Positions 1 to 7,855 of a DNA stretch of 15,491 bases are shown here, in pieces. The first letter of the stretch is position 1. Every line of letters starts with the position of its first letter. The notes under the pieces were generated by a model, which did not search any database, was not told the DNA's origin, and saw only the letters and a program-made list of their open reading frames with translations. The DNA is from an uncultured Oscillospiraceae bacterium (GTDB lineage Bacteria; Bacillota; Clostridia; Oscillospirales; Oscillospiraceae): assembly GCA_900756575.1 (NCBI GenBank), contig CAAEKQ010000010.1, forward strand, positions 1-15,491, read 5' to 3'. The translations under genes and the position numbers were made by a program.

Positions 1-159
1 GAGCGGGTGGAGGCCCAGGGCGTGAAGCTCTATACGGCGCCCCTGCTCAGCAGCCGCTGCGAATATGCCCGTCACGACCCGATACTGCTGACCCAGGCGA
101 TTATGGAAGTCTTTAATCAGCAGGCCCGGAGAAGAAAGCGCCGGAGCGGCTACCGGTAA
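1..159 (+). CDS. yvcK: YvcK-family gluconeogenesis factor, C-terminal end (partial)
   Basis: The first 53 codons of the window (52 residues plus TAA) are the tail of a gene that starts upstream. The visible protein contains RHDPILLTQAIMEVF, which resembles the closing segment of YvcK/CofD-like proteins, where an R-H-D motif precedes a last helix. It ends in a basic stretch, QARRRKRRSGYR. YvcK is a CofD-fold, nucleotide-sugar-binding protein needed for gluconeogenic growth and cell-wall homeostasis. In Firmicutes it lies directly upstream of whiA in the conserved rapZ-yvcK-whiA cluster. The same order is seen here with only 17 bases to the whiA start. The assignment rests on this tail and the neighbour, because the nucleotide-binding part lies outside the window. 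Confidence 0.75.
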   Translation, partial: ERVEAQGVKLYTAPLLSSRCEYARHDPILLTQAIMEVFNQQARRRKRRSGYR

Positions 160-176
160 GAGATAGGAGCATGGAT

Positions 177-1073
177 ATGTCGTTTGCATCGGAGGTTCGG
201 GAGGAGCTGTGCCGGGTTTTGCCGGAAAAGCGCTGCTGCCGAATGGCGGAATGCTACGGAATTCTGATGTATTGCAACACGTTTTCCAAAAACGAAATTA
301 AAATCATCACGGAGAGCCGGCAGTTTGCGGAGCTGCTGCCCCGGCTGTTTCGAAGGGCCTTTGGACTGGATTTTGACCAGTTCCCGTCTCTGGAGCAGCC
401 CGGAAAGATGACGTTCGTCATTGACGACCCGGAAAAGCTGGAGTATATTTTCGCGGTTTATGGCCAGGAGCATCCCACCTTGGCGCTGCACGTGAATTTC
501 GCGGTGCTGGAGGAGGAATGCTGCCGCCAGAGCTTTATGCGCGGGGCATTTTTGGCCGGGGGCAGCGTCACCGATCCGGACAAGCGCTATCATCTGGAGC
601 TGGTGACCTCCCATCAAAAGGTCAGCGACGAGACGTATCAGCTGCTGCTGGAGATGGGCTTTTCTCCGCTGGACGCCCAAAGAGGGGGCAGCCGGATCTT
701 ATATTTCAAGCGCAGCGATACCATTGTGGATTTCCTCACGGCGCTGGGCGCTCCGGTGTGCGCCATGAAGATCATCGAGGCGAAGATGGAGAAGGAGCTC
801 CGCAACGACGTAAACCGCCGCTGCAACTGCGATACCGCAAATCTGGGGAAGGCCGTCAATGCCGCCCAGCAGCAGATCGCGGCAATCCGTCAGCTCCGGA
901 AAAGCGGAAAACTGGACGAGTTGCCGGAAAAGCTGAAATCTGCGGCGATCCTGCGGGAGGAAAACCCCGAGGCGACCCTCAGCGAGCTGGCCGCCATGGC
1001 CGATCCGCCCCTGAGCAAACCGGCCATGAGCCACCGGATGCGAAAGCTGATTGAACTGAGTACGGAAGGATAG
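177..1073 (+). CDS. whiA: DNA-binding protein WhiA
   Basis: The 298-residue protein begins MSFASEVREEL, the usual WhiA opening. Residues about 1-200 form the degenerate LAGLIDADG-like homing-endonuclease fold, with FMRGAFLAGGSV near 120-131. The conserved NRRCNCDTANLGK segment lies near 213-225. The C-terminus (about 225-295) is a helix-turn-helix domain with ENPEATLSELA and a DPPLSKPAMSHRMRKL segment. WhiA is a DNA-binding protein linked to division and chromosome segregation in Firmicutes and is a sporulation transcription factor in actinomycetes. An in-frame ATG lies 6 bases upstream at 171, but AGGAG at 165-169 is only 1 base from it and 7 bases from 177. Both that spacing and the family N-terminus favour 177. 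It follows yvcK closely and is followed after 7 bases by the NUDIX gene, so the group is probably one operon. Confidence 0.95.
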   Translation: MSFASEVREELCRVLPEKRCCRMAECYGILMYCNTFSKNEIKIITESRQFAELLPRLFRRAFGLDFDQFPSLEQPGKMTFVIDDPEKLEYIFAVYGQEHPTLALHVNFAVLEEECCRQSFMRGAFLAGGSVTDPDKRYHLELVTSHQKVSDETYQLLLEMGFSPLDAQRGGSRILYFKRSDTIVDFLTALGAPVCAMKIIEAKMEKELRNDVNRRCNCDTANLGKAVNAAQQQIAAIRQLRKSGKLDELPEKLKSAAILREENPEATLSELAAMADPPLSKPAMSHRMRKLIELSTEG

Positions 1074-1080
1074 ATTACTT

Positions 1081-1524
1081 ATGCTGGAGAGATCCTGCGG
1101 CGCCGTGGTGTATACCGAGCGAGACGGACAGCGGCGCTATGTGCTGGTAAAGGGCGGCTATGTGGGGCTGCCCAAGGGCCATATGGAAAAGGGCGAATCC
1201 GAGCGGGAAACGGCGGTGCGGGAGATTCGGGAGGAAACCTGCGTCAGCACCCAGATCGTGCCGGGCTTTCGCCGGGTGGTGACCTATCATATGCCCAACG
1301 GAAATGATAAGCGGGTGGTCTATTTTCTGGCGCGGTTTTCTCAGCAGCAGGCCCACCAGAATCCCGAGGAATTCCTCAAGGTTATGGAGCTGGGGTATCA
1401 CGACGCGCTCCACGCCCTGACCTTTGAAAATGACCGGGTGACTCTGCGGGCGGCGGAACGCTTCCTTCGCCGGAAGGAAGCCCAGAGCGACCAAGGCGTT
1501 CAAAAGGTTCAAAAGTCTGTTTAA
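1081..1524 (+). CDS. NUDIX hydrolase, diadenosine-tetraphosphatase-like
   Basis: This 147-residue protein carries a NUDIX box at residues 33-55 (G-x5-E-x7-REIREE), with LPKGHMEKGE just before the catalytic helix. LPKGH-x-EKGE is typical of Ap4A hydrolase-like NUDIX proteins, which cleave nucleoside diphosphates linked to another group using Mg2+ held by the REXXEE glutamates (E48, E51 and E52 here). The glycine usual near the end of the box is replaced by Cys54. The last 15 residues or so (QSDQGVQKVQKSV) are a polar tail beyond the fold, and the DNA there has a short ttcaaaag direct repeat. The gene starts 7 bases after whiA and ends 24 bases before dnaE, so it is probably co-transcribed with both. 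The real substrate cannot be read from sequence. Confidence 0.88.
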   Translation: MLERSCGAVVYTERDGQRRYVLVKGGYVGLPKGHMEKGESERETAVREIREETCVSTQIVPGFRRVVTYHMPNGNDKRVVYFLARFSQQQAHQNPEEFLKVMELGYHDALHALTFENDRVTLRAAERFLRRKEAQSDQGVQKVQKSV

Positions 1525-1548
1525 CACCACCGGAAAGGAGCGCCCTTC

Positions 1549-4500
1549 ATGGCATTTGCACACTTACATGTTCATACGGAATACAGTCTGCTGGATGGCG
1601 CGTGCCGGATCAAAAAGCTCATGGGCCGGGTGAAGGAGCTGGGCCAGACTGCCATTGCCATCACCGATCACGGGGCAATGTACGGCGTCATCGACTTCTA
1701 TAAGGCGGCGAAGGAAGCGGGCATTAAGCCAATCATTGGCTGCGAGGTCTATGTGGCCCCCAGAGGCCGAAGAGACCGGGTCCACGGCATCGACAACGAC
1801 AATCACCATCTGGTGCTGCTGTGCGAGAATATGACCGGCTATCAGAACCTGTGCTATATGGTATCCCAGGCGTATTTGGACGGCTTTTACGGCAAGCCCC
1901 GGGTGGATCATGCGCTGCTGGAGCAGTATCACGAGGGCCTGATTGCCCTTTCTGCCTGCCTGGCCGGTGAAATCCCCCAGAAGCTCATGCAGGATGACTA
2001 TGAGGGCGCACTGGAGACGGCAAAATGGATGGCAGGTGTGTTCGGCCCCGACCATTTTTATCTGGAGATGCAGGATCACGGGCTGGAGCAGCAGCCTGGG
2101 GTCAACCGCGGCCTGCGACGAATTGCCCGGGAGACCGGTCTTCCCATGGTGGTCACCAACGACGCCCACTATATCCGCAAAGAGGATGCGGCCATGCAGG
2201 ATGTGCTTATGTGCATCCAGATGCAGAAAACCGTGGACGATCCCAGCCGGATGAAGTTTGAGACCCAGGAGTTCTATATTAAGAGCGAGTCGGAAATGAC
2301 GTCGCTGTTCCCCGGGGACGAGCAGGCCCTGGAGAATACCCAGAAAATCGCCGACCGGTGCAACGTGGAGTTTGAATTCGGCAACTATCATCTGCCGGAT
2401 TTCTTCCCGCCGGAGAGCTATACCAACGATCAGTATTTTGAAAAGCTGTGCTGGGACGGCTTTGCGGTGCGCTATCCCCAGGGCGGCGAAAAAGAGAAAA
2501 AGCAGCTCCGGTATGAGATGGAAATGATCCGGAAGATGGGCTTTGTGAACTACTTCCTGATCGTTTCGGACTATGTGGACTATGCCAAGCGCAGCGGAAT
2601 TCCCGTGGGCCCCGGACGCGGCAGTGCGGCGGGCAGCATGGTATCCTACTGCCTGTATATCACGGACATTGACCCGCTGAAATACAGCCTGTATTTCGAG
2701 CGATTTCTGAATCCCGGGCGCGTGACCATGCCGGATATTGATATTGACTTCTGCGTCAATCGGCGGCAGGAGGTTATTGATTATGTCACCCGGAAATACG
2801 GCAAGGACAACGTAGCGCAGATCGTCACCTTTGGCACCATGAAGGCCAAGGGCGCGGTGCGGGATGTGGGCCGTGCATTGGGCATGAGCTATGGCGAGGT
2901 GGATCAGATAGCACGGCTGGTGCCGGGTACGCTGAATATCACTCTGACCGATGCGCTGAAGCTGTCGCCCCAGCTGAAGGAGCGGTATGATTCCGATGCC
3001 AAGGTGAAAAAGCTCATTGATACCGCCATGGGCGTGGAGGGAATGCCCCGGAATACGTCTACCCATGCGGCGGCGGTGGTCATTACCAAGGAGCCGGTGT
3101 ATCACTATGTGCCCCTGAGCAAAAACGATGATACGGTTGTCATTCAGTACACCATGACCACGGTGGAAGAACTGGGCCTCCTGAAAATGGACTTCCTGGG
3201 CCTCCGCAACCTGACGGTGATTGACGATGCCGAAAAGCTCATCCATAAGCGGGAGCCGGAGTTCAATATCCATTCCGTCCCGGACGGGGACGAGGCTACC
3301 TATCAGATGATCTCCGCAGGCCGAACCTCCGGCGTGTTCCAGATGGAGTCCACGGGCATGACCGGCGTTTGCGTGAGCCTGCATCCACAAAGCATTGAGG
3401 ATCTCACCGCTATTGTGTCGCTGTACCGCCCCGGACCCATGGACAGCATTCCCAAGTTTATCGCCAGTAAGCACAATCCCCAGTCGGTGAAGTATACCGA
3501 TCCGGCGCTGGAGCCGATTTTGTCGGTCACCTACGGGGTTATGGTGTATCAGGAGCAGGTCATTGATATTTTCCGCTCCCTGGGCGGCTACAGTCTTCCC
3601 CAGGCAGATAATATCCGCCGGGCAATCTCCAAGAAGAAGCAGGCGGTGATTGAAGCCGAGCGCCAGACCTTTGTTCACGGCGATCCGGAGCGGGGCATTT
3701 GCGGCGCTGTGGCAAACGGTGTGCCGGAAAAGGCTGCCAATGAGATTTACGATCAGATTCTGGACTTCGCCAGCTATGCGTTTAACAAGGCCCATGCGGT
3801 GTGCTATGCCCAGGTGGCCTATGAAACGGCGTATCTCAAGTGCCATTATCCCCGGGAGTATATGGCGGCGCTGATGACCTCGGTACTGGACAGCACCACC
3901 AAGATTTCCGAGTATATCGGCGAGTGCCGGGAGCTGGGCATTGCGGTGCTGCCCCCGGATGTGAATCAGTCGGACGATCAGTTTACCGTAACGGACGAGG
4001 GCATTCGCTTTGGTCTGGGCGCGGTGAAAAATATCGGCATGGGCTTTGTGGCCAATCTCATGCGGGAGCGGCAGGAGAATGGGCCGTTTACATCGCTGGA
4101 GGATTTCTGCCAGCGGATGAGCGGCACCGATCTCAACAAACGCACGGTGGAAAACCTCATTAAATGCGGCGCCATGGACTGCTTCGGGGCCTATCGGAGC
4201 CAGCAGCTCAAGGTCTATGAGATGGTGATGAGTGCCGTCGCCGATGCCAAGAAGAACAATGTGGACGGGCAGCTGGGGCTGTTTGATTTGGTGGAAACCC
4301 AGACGGTGGCGCCGGTGTCGGTGCCCCTGCCCGATATTCCCGAGCTCAGCGCCCGGGAGAAAATGCAGCTGGAAAAGGAGACCACGGGCCTCTATCTTTC
4401 CGGCCATCCCATGGACGAATACCGCCAGAGCGTGAAAAAGGCCGGTGCGGTGCCCATTGGGGAGATTCTGGAGGCCTTCTCCGGGGAGGAGCCGGGGCGC

Positions 4501-5073
4501 TATCAGGACGGCCAGCAGGTGGCGGTGGCGGGCATCGTCACCAAGGTCAAGAGCAAAACCACCAAAAACGGCTCCCTCATGGCCTATGTGACCCTGGAGG
4601 ACGATACCGGAGCCATGGAAATGCTGTGCTTCTCCAGAGTGTTGGGGCAATATGGCGGCTGCCTACAGGAGAATTTTGCGGTACTGGCCAAGGGCCGACT
4701 CTCCGCCAGGGACGAAAAAGAGCCCCAGCTCATGACCGACAGCGCCATTCCCCTGGAGGATGCGGCACTGGGCCTGTCCCCGGAGGCACAGCCGGTGAAG
4801 GAGCAGCGGCCCCGTACCCGGCAAAGCGAATACCGGAACCCCATTCAGTCGGTGGCCCAGCCCGGGCAGACCCTGTATCTCAAGCTGGAGAACATGGAGG
4901 GGCGGCAGTTCCGCAAGCTCAAGCCCATCCTTCATATGTTCCCGGGCAATACAAAAACGGTGCTGTTCTTCGCGGACACAAAAAAACGCATGGGCACCAC
5001 CTGCCTGGCAGCGGAGCTGCTACTGGAGGAACTGCGGGAGCTGCTGGGGCAGGACTGCGTGGTACTGAAATAA
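1549..5073 (+). CDS. dnaE: DNA polymerase III subunit alpha (DnaE)
   Basis: This 1174-residue replicative C-family polymerase is close to the usual bacterial DnaE length. An N-terminal PHP domain carries HLHVHTEYSLLDG (H7, H9), ITDHGAMYG (D40, H41) and GCEVYVAP (E66). The palm has GPGRGSAAGS at 354-363, the catalytic PDIDIDF motif (D396, D398) and the third acidic residue in KMDFLGLRNL (D548). A helix-hairpin-helix region follows near 805-860, around GLGAVKNIG. An OB-fold near 990-1065 (VAGIVTKVKSKTTKNG) precedes a C-terminal tail that probably binds the clamp loader. AAGGAG at 1535-1540 fixes the start. PHP metal ligands look intact, unlike the degenerate E. coli copy, so this domain may be metal-binding and possibly proofreading (inference). 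Clostridia usually also have PolC, so DnaE may share the fork with it. Confidence 0.98.
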   Translation: MAFAHLHVHTEYSLLDGACRIKKLMGRVKELGQTAIAITDHGAMYGVIDFYKAAKEAGIKPIIGCEVYVAPRGRRDRVHGIDNDNHHLVLLCENMTGYQNLCYMVSQAYLDGFYGKPRVDHALLEQYHEGLIALSACLAGEIPQKLMQDDYEGALETAKWMAGVFGPDHFYLEMQDHGLEQQPGVNRGLRRIARETGLPMVVTNDAHYIRKEDAAMQDVLMCIQMQKTVDDPSRMKFETQEFYIKSESEMTSLFPGDEQALENTQKIADRCNVEFEFGNYHLPDFFPPESYTNDQYFEKLCWDGFAVRYPQGGEKEKKQLRYEMEMIRKMGFVNYFLIVSDYVDYAKRSGIPVGPGRGSAAGSMVSYCLYITDIDPLKYSLYFERFLNPGRVTMPDIDIDFCVNRRQEVIDYVTRKYGKDNVAQIVTFGTMKAKGAVRDVGRALGMSYGEVDQIARLVPGTLNITLTDALKLSPQLKERYDSDAKVKKLIDTAMGVEGMPRNTSTHAAAVVITKEPVYHYVPLSKNDDTVVIQYTMTTVEELGLLKMDFLGLRNLTVIDDAEKLIHKREPEFNIHSVPDGDEATYQMISAGRTSGVFQMESTGMTGVCVSLHPQSIEDLTAIVSLYRPGPMDSIPKFIASKHNPQSVKYTDPALEPILSVTYGVMVYQEQVIDIFRSLGGYSLPQADNIRRAISKKKQAVIEAERQTFVHGDPERGICGAVANGVPEKAANEIYDQILDFASYAFNKAHAVCYAQVAYETAYLKCHYPREYMAALMTSVLDSTTKISEYIGECRELGIAVLPPDVNQSDDQFTVTDEGIRFGLGAVKNIGMGFVANLMRERQENGPFTSLEDFCQRMSGTDLNKRTVENLIKCGAMDCFGAYRSQQLKVYEMVMSAVADAKKNNVDGQLGLFDLVETQTVAPVSVPLPDIPELSAREKMQLEKETTGLYLSGHPMDEYRQSVKKAGAVPIGEILEAFSGEEPGRYQDGQQVAVAGIVTKVKSKTTKNGSLMAYVTLEDDTGAMEMLCFSRVLGQYGGCLQENFAVLAKGRLSARDEKEPQLMTDSAIPLEDAALGLSPEAQPVKEQRPRTRQSEYRNPIQSVAQPGQTLYLKLENMEGRQFRKLKPILHMFPGNTKTVLFFADTKKRMGTTCLAAELLLEELRELLGQDCVVLK

Positions 5074-5093
5074 CGCGAAATTGAATAAAAAGG

Positions 5094-5135
5094 AACACGC
5101 TGCTTCTGCGCAATTTACAGAAGCAGCGTGTTTTT
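5094..5135 (+). terminator. Intrinsic terminator after dnaE
   Basis: A perfect 13-bp stem, CACGCTGCTTCTG at 5096-5108 pairing with CAGAAGCAGCGTG at 5118-5130, is extended by two A-T pairs. It closes a 9-base loop and runs into TTTTT. It starts 20 bases past the dnaE stop codon. The A-rich stretch on its left (aataaaaagg) would give a T-rich tail on the other strand, so it may work in both directions. Confidence 0.92.
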
Positions 5136-5311
5136 GCGGATTGATGCCTAAATGCGGAGGGAATACCGCTCGGGGACGATGGTTCTGCTATCCAACGGGA
5201 TCGCCTCCTTGCGGGGTGGGGTAGTTCAGAATAACTCCATAATGCAATCATTATAGTATTTCCGGGACGGCTTTTCAAAGGCGCCCACGTGGATCGTCCA
5301 TGCATTTCCGT
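5136..5311. other. Convergent intergenic spacer, no gene seen
   Basis: About 176 bases lie between the two facing terminators. I see no open frame with a credible start, no RNA-gene fold and no repeat. It contains an AT-rich patch around 5230-5260. This spacer marks the boundary between the dnaE housekeeping block and the accessory island. Confidence 0.6.
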
Positions 5312-5347
5312 AAAAAAGGTACCATGCACGAAACCGTGTATGGTACC
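5312..5347 (-). terminator. Intrinsic terminator of the CoA-transferase/hydrolase operon
   Basis: Read on the minus strand, GGTACCATACACG and CGTGCATGGTACC form a 13-bp stem with one G-T wobble around a GTTT tetraloop (5318-5347 on the plus strand). TTTTTT follows (the A run at 5312-5317). It lies 7 bases beyond the stop codon of the crotonase-fold gene and clearly ends that operon. Confidence 0.9.
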
Positions 5348-5354
5348 AATGATA

Positions 5355-6371
5355 TTATTTGTTGCCGTCCGGGCGATAAGGGGGCTTTCCGTGGTATTCA
5401 TAGGGGTTCACGGCAGTTCCGGCATCCACTTCCTCCAGCCACTTGAAGGGCTCGGTGCGGAAGGCGTTCCAGGTGTCCTCGTTCATGGGGCCCTGCATAG
5501 CCGGGAAGGTGTAGCGCCAGTAGTTTGTCCGGGCAATGTATTTCTCGTCCTGCTGGCCTGCATTTACGTCGCCCATTTCGTTGGCGGCGATCCGCAGCAG
5601 CGAACCGTACTGCTCCGAAACCGTATGGAGCTTCAAATCCTCCACAAAGAGCTTTTTCAGGGGCCGCTTTGCCAGGTTTGCCATGATGCAGCGGTTTTCA
5701 TAGGGCATCCGCTTCCACATCCGGGCGATCTCCCAGGCACGGGCCATGACCCGATCCTTGGCTACTACCTCGGAAACCATGCCGAAGTCCAGCATATTCT
5801 GAGCGGTGAACTGCCGGGTGGTCATCATATAGTAGTTGCCGCGCTTGGTGCCGAAATAATGCTGTGCCATCAGACCCATGCCATCGCCGGGCACCAGTCC
5901 GCCGTGAGCGTGGGGCACCTCCATGACCGTATCGTCTGCGGCGATGGTCACGTCGCAGAGCATGGCGGAATCCCAGTGGAAGCCCGGGCCGGGAATGGCA
6001 CCGATGGTGGGAACGTCCAGGTCAAAGACCATATTCTTGATCAGGTTGGTGTCATCGAAATACTGATGCTGGAACCGCTGGGTGGGCAGTTCAGAATAGG
6101 TCTCCCAGCCGTTGGGGTCGGATTCGATCATCCAGGTGTCACCGATGTGGGTGAAAATGATGATCTCGTTTTTGACGTCCAGGGACAGAATCCGTACCAG
6201 CTGAGAAATTGCCCGATGGGACATGCCGGAGTGCTTCATGGGGCCGTCGTTGGTTTTCCAGGTGACCTGTAGGATGCCGTCTTCCCGATAGAGGTCTGCG
6301 AAATCCTTGAACCAGATTGCGTATTCCTCCAGCTCCGGGAGCTTTACATAATCTGCAAGTGGTTTTGCCAT
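5355..6371 (-). CDS. Crotonase-superfamily C-C hydrolase, 6-oxocamphor hydrolase-like
   Basis: This 338-residue protein has a crotonase (enoyl-CoA hydratase) core. The segment GGLVPGDGMG at 157-166, followed by FGTKRGNYYMMTTRQFTAQNM and an AWEIAR helix, resembles 6-oxocamphor hydrolase (OCH). OCH is a non-CoA crotonase that cleaves a cyclic 1,3-diketone by a retro-Claisen reaction. Aligned from memory, every polar residue reported for OCH catalysis has a counterpart: H52, H132 (FHWDS), H154 (VPHAHGG), D163 (PGDG) and possibly E253. The canonical CoA-binding and oxyanion segment of true hydratases is not evident. Residues 265-338 are an aromatic-rich C-terminal extension absent from the roughly 257-residue OCH. 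An AAGGAGG site at 6380-6386 fixes the start. It lies 51 bases downstream of the CoA-transferase gene in one operon. Membership of the superfamily is firm; the diketone substrate is inferred. Confidence 0.8.
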   Translation of the reverse strand: MAKPLADYVKLPELEEYAIWFKDFADLYREDGILQVTWKTNDGPMKHSGMSHRAISQLVRILSLDVKNEIIIFTHIGDTWMIESDPNGWETYSELPTQRFQHQYFDDTNLIKNMVFDLDVPTIGAIPGPGFHWDSAMLCDVTIAADDTVMEVPHAHGGLVPGDGMGLMAQHYFGTKRGNYYMMTTRQFTAQNMLDFGMVSEVVAKDRVMARAWEIARMWKRMPYENRCIMANLAKRPLKKLFVEDLKLHTVSEQYGSLLRIAANEMGDVNAGQQDEKYIARTNYWRYTFPAMQGPMNEDTWNAFRTEPFKWLEEVDAGTAVNPYEYHGKPPYRPDGNK

Positions 6372-6422
6372 TGTGTGTTCCTCCTTGTGATAATAATAGA
6401 TGATGACCGGTTTCCCGGGGGA

Positions 6423-7715
6423 TTATAAATAGCCCAGTTTCCGTGCGCCCTCCCGCAGCTCTGCCCGGAAGTCCGGGTGTGCAATGGCAATCAGGGCGTC
6501 GGCGCGTTCCCGGATGGAGCGTCCGCGCAATTCTGCCACGCCGTATTCCGTGACAATGGTGTCCGCCAGATTTCGGGAGATGGATACGGCAGCACCTGGC
6601 GTCAGCATGACCTTGATGCGGGAGATCGTACCGCCCTTTGCGGTGGAGGAGAAGGCAATGATTCCCCGGCCACCCTTGGAATGCAGGGCGCCAAAGGCAA
6701 AGTCCGAAGCGCCGCCGGTGCCGCTCCACTGCACCGGACCGATGGACTCCGAGCAAATCTGGCCGGTGAGATCCATTTCCAGCGCCGTATTCACCGACAT
6801 CATGTGATCCTGCTGAGCGATGATAAAGGGATCGTTGGTGTAGGAAGCGGGCATGATCCGGCAGGAGGGAGTCTCGGAAAGGGTTTTGTACAGGTGATCG
6901 TCGCCCAGGGCAAAGCAGGCGATGCTTTCACCCGGGTCAACCGTCTTGTATCGGCCGGTCACATTGCCCTGCTCTATGAGATCTGCCATGGTAGAGGAGA
7001 ACAGCTCCGAGTGAATGCCCAGGTCGTTACGGGCGAACAGGTGCTTGCCGACGGCATCGGGCAGTCCACCGATTCCCAGCTGGAAAGTGTCGCCGTCGTG
7101 GATCATGTCTGCGATATAAGCGCCGATGGTCTCGTCGGTGGGGGAGGGCTTGGAACGCGGAATGGTGAGGATTGGAGAATCCGCCGTATAACAGCAGGTC
7201 ACCCGCTCAATGGGAATCTCTACGCCGCCCCGAACCCGCCGAAACCGGGGATTGATCTCCAGAATCACCGTTTTGGCACAGGCCAGCGCTTCCCGCTCGA
7301 ACATCTGACAGTACGGAATCTGGAAGTTGCCGTTCTCGTCCATGTCTGTGACCTTGGCGATGAACACGTTGTTGGGCTTGTAGGCTGTCCGCAGCGACAT
7401 ATAGTTATGAAGATCTGAGGGGAGGTAGGAGGTAATCCCCAGCGCGTGCCCCTCCCGGAAGTTGGTGTGATAAAAGTGGCCCAGGGTCAAAACGTGCCCG
7501 GCAGTCTCAGGGTCACGGAGATAGGCATAGTCGTTGTCCTTGCTTTTGATCAGGGTAACGCTCTCCAGTCGCGGGATGATATCCTGGAGATGATTCAGAA
7601 ATACCACCGGCTCGGTGATGGCGCCGGATACCGCAATGATATCTCCGGAATGGATGAGGGCCTGGGCGTCCGCCAGCGTCTTCTTCTTACTTGCATACTC
7701 TGCCTGAGGTGTCAT
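6423..7715 (-). CDS. Acetyl-CoA hydrolase/transferase family CoA-transferase
   Basis: This 430-residue enzyme has the length and motifs of the butyryl-CoA:acetate and 4-hydroxybutyrate CoA-transferase family. FQLGIGGLPDAV lies at 211-222 and the likely catalytic glutamate is E237 in GIHSELFS. Further on are SGTGGASDF near 331-339 and TEYGVAELRGRSIRERA near 389-405. Such enzymes form a glutamyl-CoA thioester and move CoA between carboxylates in the cytoplasm. An ATG further upstream at 7748 opens the same frame, but 7715 has GGAGG at 7723-7727 with a 7-base gap and gives the family N-terminus, so I chose 7715. It is first in a two-gene operon with the crotonase-fold hydrolase, which suggests it activates the acid product, or swaps CoA onto the substrate. 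Acceptor and donor cannot be told from sequence. Confidence 0.92.
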   Translation of the reverse strand: MTPQAEYASKKKTLADAQALIHSGDIIAVSGAITEPVVFLNHLQDIIPRLESVTLIKSKDNDYAYLRDPETAGHVLTLGHFYHTNFREGHALGITSYLPSDLHNYMSLRTAYKPNNVFIAKVTDMDENGNFQIPYCQMFEREALACAKTVILEINPRFRRVRGGVEIPIERVTCCYTADSPILTIPRSKPSPTDETIGAYIADMIHDGDTFQLGIGGLPDAVGKHLFARNDLGIHSELFSSTMADLIEQGNVTGRYKTVDPGESIACFALGDDHLYKTLSETPSCRIMPASYTNDPFIIAQQDHMMSVNTALEMDLTGQICSESIGPVQWSGTGGASDFAFGALHSKGGRGIIAFSSTAKGGTISRIKVMLTPGAAVSISRNLADTIVTEYGVAELRGRSIRERADALIAIAHPDFRAELREGARKLGYL

Positions 7716-7759
7716 AAGGAAACCTCCAATAATTTGGGATGAAATCATTCTTCCCTGCT

Positions 7760-7789
7760 ATCATACCACTGAATTTCTCAGGGGGCAAA
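7760..7789 (-). promoter_or_regulatory. Candidate promoter of the CoA-transferase operon
   Basis: On the minus strand TTTGCC (7789-7784) and TATGAT (7765-7760) are 18 bases apart, upstream of the 7715 start. The -35 match is weak, as expected for a promoter needing a LysR activator. Confidence 0.45.
7769..7781. promoter_or_regulatory. Candidate LysR operator (quasi-palindrome)
   Basis: CTGAATTTCTCAG is a short dyad (CTGA/TCAG arms, 5-base centre) lying between the -35 and -10 of the CoA-transferase promoter. Its position in a divergent LysR intergenic region makes it a candidate regulator site. The arms are only 4 bp, so it may be chance. Confidence 0.3.
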
Positions 7790-7802
7790 TATCAAAACTG
7801 CT

Positions 7803-7830
7803 TGCGTTGTTATAATTGAAACGTTATAAT
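7803..7830 (+). promoter_or_regulatory. Candidate promoter of the first LysR gene with a GTTATAAT direct repeat
   Basis: TTGCGT (7803-7808) and TATAAT (7825-7830) are 16 bases apart, 25 bases ahead of the start codon. GTTATAAT occurs twice, at 7809-7816 and 7823-7830, a 14-base period. The second copy contains the -10 box, so a protein binding the repeat would control the regulator gene itself. Confidence 0.5.
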
Positions 7831-7855
7831 GAGACTGTTGTAGGAGGAATGCCAA

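Noticed and set aside
1564..4650. A 1028-codon open frame on the minus strand
   Set aside because: It is antisense to dnaE, has no recognisable domain, is rich in His, Leu and Gly as expected of a codon-bias shadow, and lacks a ribosome-binding site.
5289..6272. A 327-codon plus-strand open frame
   Set aside because: It is antisense to the crotonase-fold gene, crosses that operon's terminator and shows no family motif.
5355..6371. Ordinary enoyl-CoA hydratase
   Set aside because: The protein lacks a clear CoA-binding/oxyanion segment of true hydratases and instead has the PGDG and histidine pattern of 6-oxocamphor hydrolase, plus a long C-terminal extension.
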